This document shows positions 5,274 through 7,327 of a DNA stretch of 7,327 nt, piece after piece. Numbering within the stretch: the first letter of the stretch is position 1; each line of letters opens with the position of its first letter. The translations under genes and the position numbers were made by a program. The notes under the pieces were generated by a model, which was not told the DNA's origin, made no database searches, and saw only the letters and a program-made list of their open reading frames with translations. The DNA comes from JAGVNX01 sp035290965 (GTDB lineage Archaea > Iainarchaeota > Iainarchaeia > Iainarchaeales > GCA-2688035), in NCBI GenBank assembly GCA_035290965.1, contig DATDTD010000043.1, forward strand, positions 1 to 7,327. Direction: 5' to 3'.

Positions 5274-5984
5274 TTAGTTTTTCTTTTTTCTTCCTGTTCT
5301 TTTTGATGCAATTGCCCCTACTTTTCTTCCCGGAGGCGCGTTTCTTGAAGTTGATTTTGATTTTCCCGCGTGGTGTGCAGAGCCTCCGAAGGGATGGTCG
5401 ATTACATTCATTTTTACTCCGCGCACAGTAGGAAACCATTTTCTTCTTGCCTTTGCATAATGCCAGGAAGTCCCTGCCTTTATCATTGGCTTTTCAGTAC
5501 GCCCGCCGCCTGCAGAGCATCCTATTGTCGCCCTGCATTCAAGGCTTATTGGCTTTGTTTTTCCGCTCGGCATTTTTATGAAAGCATATTGCCTGTCTTT
5601 TGCAACTATAAGCGAATAAAGGCCCGAGCTTTTTACGAATACTCCCCCATCTCCCGGTTGTGCTTCAATATTGAAAACAGGGCATCCTTCGGGAATTTCC
5701 TTGAGCTGCAGGACATTTCCTATGTGCAGTTCCGAGTTTTTTCCTACTTCAATTGCCTGCCCCACAAAGACTCCTTCTGCAGCGACAAAATAATTGTGCA
5801 TGTTGTTTTCAAGCACCACATCAGCAAGAATGTTAGTCCTTCCGGAATCCTTGAACAATGACAAAACCTTTCCTGTAAATTTTTCTTCCTGAACAGGGGC
5901 ATAGCGCGCCTTTACCCCGTCTTTTCTTGCAAGGAAGAGCTGGCTTGCTTTTCCCCTTCTCTGCTGTATCAGGCGCCTTCCCAT
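5274..5984 (-). CDS. rpl2: Large-subunit ribosomal protein uL2 (L2)
   Basis: uL2 is required for subunit association and peptidyl-transferase activity, with its C-terminal loop reaching toward the catalytic centre. The 236 residues are the normal archaeal length. It begins GRRLIQQRRGKAS (2-14), as in archaeal L2. The OB-fold part covers about 35-100, and the SH3-like part includes PVFNIEAQPGDGG (102-114) and PSGKTKPISLECRATIG (139-155). The C-terminal conserved loop has GVKMNVIDHPFGG (189-201), with the family's conserved His at 197, then SRNAPPGRKVGAIASKRTGR (213-232). The ATG at 5982-5984 is chosen because of the family N-terminus and GGTGAT (5988-5993) 3 bases upstream. The longer TTG-started frame from 6062 adds 26 unsupported residues. 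Confidence 0.98.
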   Translation of the reverse strand: MGRRLIQQRRGKASQLFLARKDGVKARYAPVQEEKFTGKVLSLFKDSGRTNILADVVLENNMHNYFVAAEGVFVGQAIEVGKNSELHIGNVLQLKEIPEGCPVFNIEAQPGDGGVFVKSSGLYSLIVAKDRQYAFIKMPSGKTKPISLECRATIGCSAGGGRTEKPMIKAGTSWHYAKARRKWFPTVRGVKMNVIDHPFGGSAHHAGKSKSTSRNAPPGRKVGAIASKRTGRKKKN

Positions 5985-5987
5985 TTT

Positions 5988-5993
5988 ATCACC
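5988..5993 (-). promoter_or_regulatory. Ribosome binding site of uL2
   Basis: GGTGAT on the minus strand is exactly complementary to AUCACC at the archaeal 16S 3' end and is 3 bases from the ATG at 5982-5984. Shifted to the usual GGAGG register this corresponds to about 7 bases, a normal spacing. It fixes the uL2 start. Confidence 0.75.
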
Positions 5994-6016
5994 AATTTTT
6001 TTTAAATTTTCAAACT

Positions 6017-6035
6017 TATTTTGCGAAGCAAAATA
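6017..6035 (-). repeat. Perfect inverted repeat (8-bp stem, 3-base loop) upstream of uL2
   Basis: TATTTTGC (6017-6024) and GCAAAATA (6028-6035) are perfect reverse complements separated by GAA. The transcript could form a tight hairpin with two G-C pairs next to the loop. No U-run follows it in the transcript, so it is not a clear terminator. Confidence 0.5.
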
Positions 6036-6049
6036 TTCTTTTCCCAAGG

Positions 6050-6068
6050 CTTTTCTTTCCAAGAAAAG
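6050..6068 (-). repeat. Perfect inverted repeat (8-bp stem, 3-base loop) just after uL23
   Basis: CTTTTCTT (6050-6057) and AAGAAAAG (6061-6068) are reverse complements around TCC. The hairpin begins 4 bases after the uL23 stop codon. It is flanked by a 9-base direct repeat, AAGGCTTTT, at 6046-6054 and 6066-6074. Its stem is mostly A-U, so stability is modest. Confidence 0.4.
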
Positions 6069-6072
6069 GCTT

Positions 6073-6360
6073 TTACAATACTCCTAATCTTGTTGCAAGT
6101 TCGTCTGCCTTGAACTGCTTGTTTAATTTTACAAAGGCTTTTTTTTTGCCTTTCAAATCATTAAGGGTTTTTACAGAATCTACTTTTACGCTGTACATTT
6201 TTTCAACTGATTTTTTTATTTCGCTTTTCGTTGCTTTGCTGTTCACGACAAAGCAGATTTTGTTTTCAGCCTCAATCATGTTGACTGCCTTTTCAGTAAT
6301 CAAGGGATAAAGGACTACTTCGCTCGGCAGGAGTGCTTCCTGTTTTTTTTGTTTCTTCAT
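6073..6360 (-). CDS. rpl23: Large-subunit ribosomal protein uL23 (L23)
   Basis: uL23 sits at the exit-tunnel rim and is a docking site for the signal recognition particle and nascent-chain factors, next to uL29. The 95 residues match archaeal length. The family pattern is clear: YPLITEKAVNMIEAENKICF (18-37), KATKSEIKKSVEKMYSVKVD (42-61), VKTLNDLKGKKKAFVKL (63-79), and the short archaeal C-terminus ADELATRLGVL (85-95). The ATG at 6358-6360 overlaps the uL4 stop as ATGA, and GGTGA (6367-6371) inside the end of uL4 is 6 bases upstream. It is followed by the 88-bp leader of uL2. Confidence 0.97.
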   Translation of the reverse strand: MKKQKKQEALLPSEVVLYPLITEKAVNMIEAENKICFVVNSKATKSEIKKSVEKMYSVKVDSVKTLNDLKGKKKAFVKLNKQFKADELATRLGVL

Positions 6361-7160
6361 GCTTTTTCACCAAGCTTTTTTACTGCGGATTCTGTCCAGA
6401 CTGCAAGCCTTCCAGGCAGGCATCCGGGCGCAAACAATTCCGAATTCAGATTTCTTGCCTCGCAGACGTCAACCCCTGAAAGGTTTCTTGCGGCTTTGTA
6501 GAGCCCCGAGTTTTTTCCCGTTACAATCAAAACGCTTTTTTTTCTCGAATGCTTTCTTCCGCGCATTCTTGCCTTTCCCTTTGTGAGCCTGCGCTTTTTT
6601 CCCGCTTCCTTGATGTCTTTTCCGAGATGCAAAGCTTTCAGTACTGCAATTACTTCCTTTGTTTTTTTCAGATTTTCAAATTTGTCTTCAACTATTATCG
6701 GCAGTGAAACTTCTGCTTCGAGCACATGCCTTTTTTCCACTAATTCTTTTTTTACCGAGGCAGCGATTGCAGACTGCAGAGCCTTCTGCTTTTCCTTTTT
6801 GTTTATTTCTTCCAAAAGTATTTTTTCCACTTTGGGAGGATGCGCCCTTACTCCGCCCACTGCCTGCGGCACTCTTGCCACTCTTCCATAGAGCAGCCCG
6901 CGCCTGTTTTTCAGCCTTGGCAGCCTTGCTCTCCCCACATTAATGCTTCTCTGTTCAGTAGGAAGCCTTCTTGCGCCTCTGTATTCCGCAGTGTTCATTC
7001 TTCCCGCCATTACAAAAATTCCCTTTGGCTGTAATCTCGCGCTCTGGATGCTGAGCACTGCGCGCTTTATAAGTTCGGGATTGTAAACTGTTTCAAAAAC
7101 ATTTGGCAGTTCTATCTCATGCATTTTTTTGCCTTCAAGTGAAAAAACATTTGCCTTCAT
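6357..7160 (-). CDS. rpl4: Large-subunit ribosomal protein uL4 (archaeal L4/L1e type)
   Basis: uL4 binds 23S rRNA domain I and extends a loop into the exit tunnel beside uL22. The 267 residues fit the archaeal/eukaryotic form, which is longer than bacterial L4. Matching pieces are VFSLEGKKMHEIELPNVFET (5-24), LIKRAVLSIQSARLQPKG (30-47), the tunnel-loop part NVGRARLPRLKNRRG (74-88) with ARVPQAVGGVRAHPPKVEKI (95-114), KLALQS-like helix QKALQSAIAASVKKELV (125-141), and GKARMRGRKHSRKKSVLIVT (195-214). The ATG at 7158-7160 gives the family N-terminus; a TTG at 7173-7175 directly after the uL3 stop would add MVLVF and is less likely. The leader TTGGTTTTGGTTTTT has no good ribosome binding site, so coupling to uL3 is probable. 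Confidence 0.97.
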   Translation of the reverse strand: MKANVFSLEGKKMHEIELPNVFETVYNPELIKRAVLSIQSARLQPKGIFVMAGRMNTAEYRGARRLPTEQRSINVGRARLPRLKNRRGLLYGRVARVPQAVGGVRAHPPKVEKILLEEINKKEKQKALQSAIAASVKKELVEKRHVLEAEVSLPIIVEDKFENLKKTKEVIAVLKALHLGKDIKEAGKKRRLTKGKARMRGRKHSRKKSVLIVTGKNSGLYKAARNLSGVDVCEARNLNSELFAPGCLPGRLAVWTESAVKKLGEKA

Positions 7161-7175
7161 AAAAACCAAAACCAA

Positions 7176-7327
7176 TTATTTCTTTTCGCCTTTTACCGCC
7201 GCTGCAATTTCATCTGCAACGCTTTTCTTTTCAACTTTCTTCTCTTCCTCTAATTTTATTTTCTGCGCTGAAACATCCATGTGAATTTTTGATTCCTTTC
7301 TGGATGTTGCAATAAAATCAATGCTTT
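7176..7327 (-). CDS. rpl3: C-terminal end of large-subunit ribosomal protein uL3 (L3), 5' part outside window
   Basis: Only the last 49 residues are present, in the frame ending with TAA at 7176-7178. The beginning, SIDFIATSRKESK, resembles the usual archaeal L3 ending (a beta strand followed by IST-S-QG). It is followed by about 35 residues rich in Lys, Glu and Ala (KIKLEEEKKVEKKS, then a KGEKK end), which is longer than most archaeal L3 C-termini. The identification rests mainly on position, immediately upstream of uL4 as in all archaeal operons of this type, and only secondarily on sequence. uL3 organises the 23S rRNA 3' domain near the peptidyl-transferase centre. The gap to the uL4 ATG is 15 bp. 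Confidence 0.75.
   Translation of the reverse strand, partial: SIDFIATSRKESKIHMDVSAQKIKLEEEKKVEKKSVADEIAAAVKGEKK

Larger units (their letters stand above)
5985..6072 (-). other. Intergenic leader before uL2 (88 bp) with two small hairpins
   Basis: This is the longest gap in the window. Read in the transcript direction it starts 4 bases before a hairpin (6050-6068), has a second hairpin (6017-6035), then an A-rich run and the uL2 ribosome binding site. A TTTAAAAA stretch about 20 bases before the ATG faintly resembles an archaeal TATA element. A start site 25 bases downstream of it would leave no leader for the binding site, so a promoter is not claimed. Confidence 0.4.

Noticed and set aside
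4992..5439. Minus-strand Arg/Lys-rich frames of 92 and 77 codons within uS19 and uL2
   Set aside because: They are out-of-frame shadows of two intact ribosomal genes.
5994..6012. Internal promoter with TATA-like element before uL2
   Set aside because: The only evidence is an A/T-rich TTTAAAAA stretch in an A/T-rich gap, and its distance to the ATG conflicts with use of the ribosome binding site.
5985..6062. N-terminal extension of uL2 by 26 residues from a TTG
   Set aside because: The family begins at MGRR, which has its own ATG and a perfect GGTGAT site. The extension covers the hairpin leader and has no family match.
1..7327. A novel multi-gene system hidden among the ribosomal genes
   Set aside because: Every substantial minus-strand frame is a known ribosomal, initiation or RNase P protein in canonical order, and no remaining gap is large enough for another gene.

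Overview
This window is a compact archaeal ribosomal-protein operon, essentially the archaeal S10/spc cluster, read entirely from the minus strand. In transcription order, from the right edge to the left, it holds: the C-terminal end of uL3, then uL4, uL23, uL2, uS19, uL22, uS3, uL29, translation initiation factor aIF1 (SUI1 family), RNase P protein component 1 (Rnp1/Rpp29), uS17, uL14, uL24, eS4, and the N-terminal part of uL5. The order is the canonical archaeal one. aIF1 and Rnp1 between uL29 and uS17, and eS4 between uL24 and uL5, mark the source as an archaeon rather than a bacterium. Shine-Dalgarno sites are of the GGAGG and GGTGAT kinds, complementary to the usual archaeal 16S 3' end. 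The proteins are short in their core domains and the spacers are tiny, which would suit a small-genome uncultivated archaeon such as a DPANN lineage. That placement is inference; no phylogenetic marker was computed.

Layout: coding density is close to total. Several junctions overlap in TGA/start arrangements (uL4-uL23, uL22-uS3, uS3-uL29). uL24 and eS4 abut exactly, aIF1 and Rnp1 overlap by 8 bp, and Rnp1 and uS17 overlap by 14 bp, so translational coupling is likely throughout. No stretch of more than 300 bases lacks a gene. The longest gaps are 88 bp before uL2, which holds two small hairpins, and 49 bp before aIF1, which is A-rich and carries a strong ribosome binding site. No clear promoter or terminator is visible; the operon promoter is presumably upstream of uL3, beyond the right edge. 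The plus strand shows many open frames, but these are T-rich shadows of lysine-rich genes.

How the genes work together: the products build the large-subunit peptidyl-transferase and exit-tunnel region (uL2, uL3, uL4, uL22, uL23, uL29, uL24) and the GTPase/5S neighbourhood (uL14, uL5). They also build the small-subunit head, entry channel and body (uS19, uS3, uS17, eS4), select start codons (aIF1), and mature tRNA 5' ends (Rnp1).

The most distinctive feature is a set of long, low-complexity Lys/Glu/His/Ala C-terminal tails on uS3, uL29 and uS17. They share a KKHAEK-type repeat, and an identical 18-bp DNA word occurs in both the uL29 and uS17 tails. I see no evidence of a defence, mobile or otherwise novel multi-gene system here.
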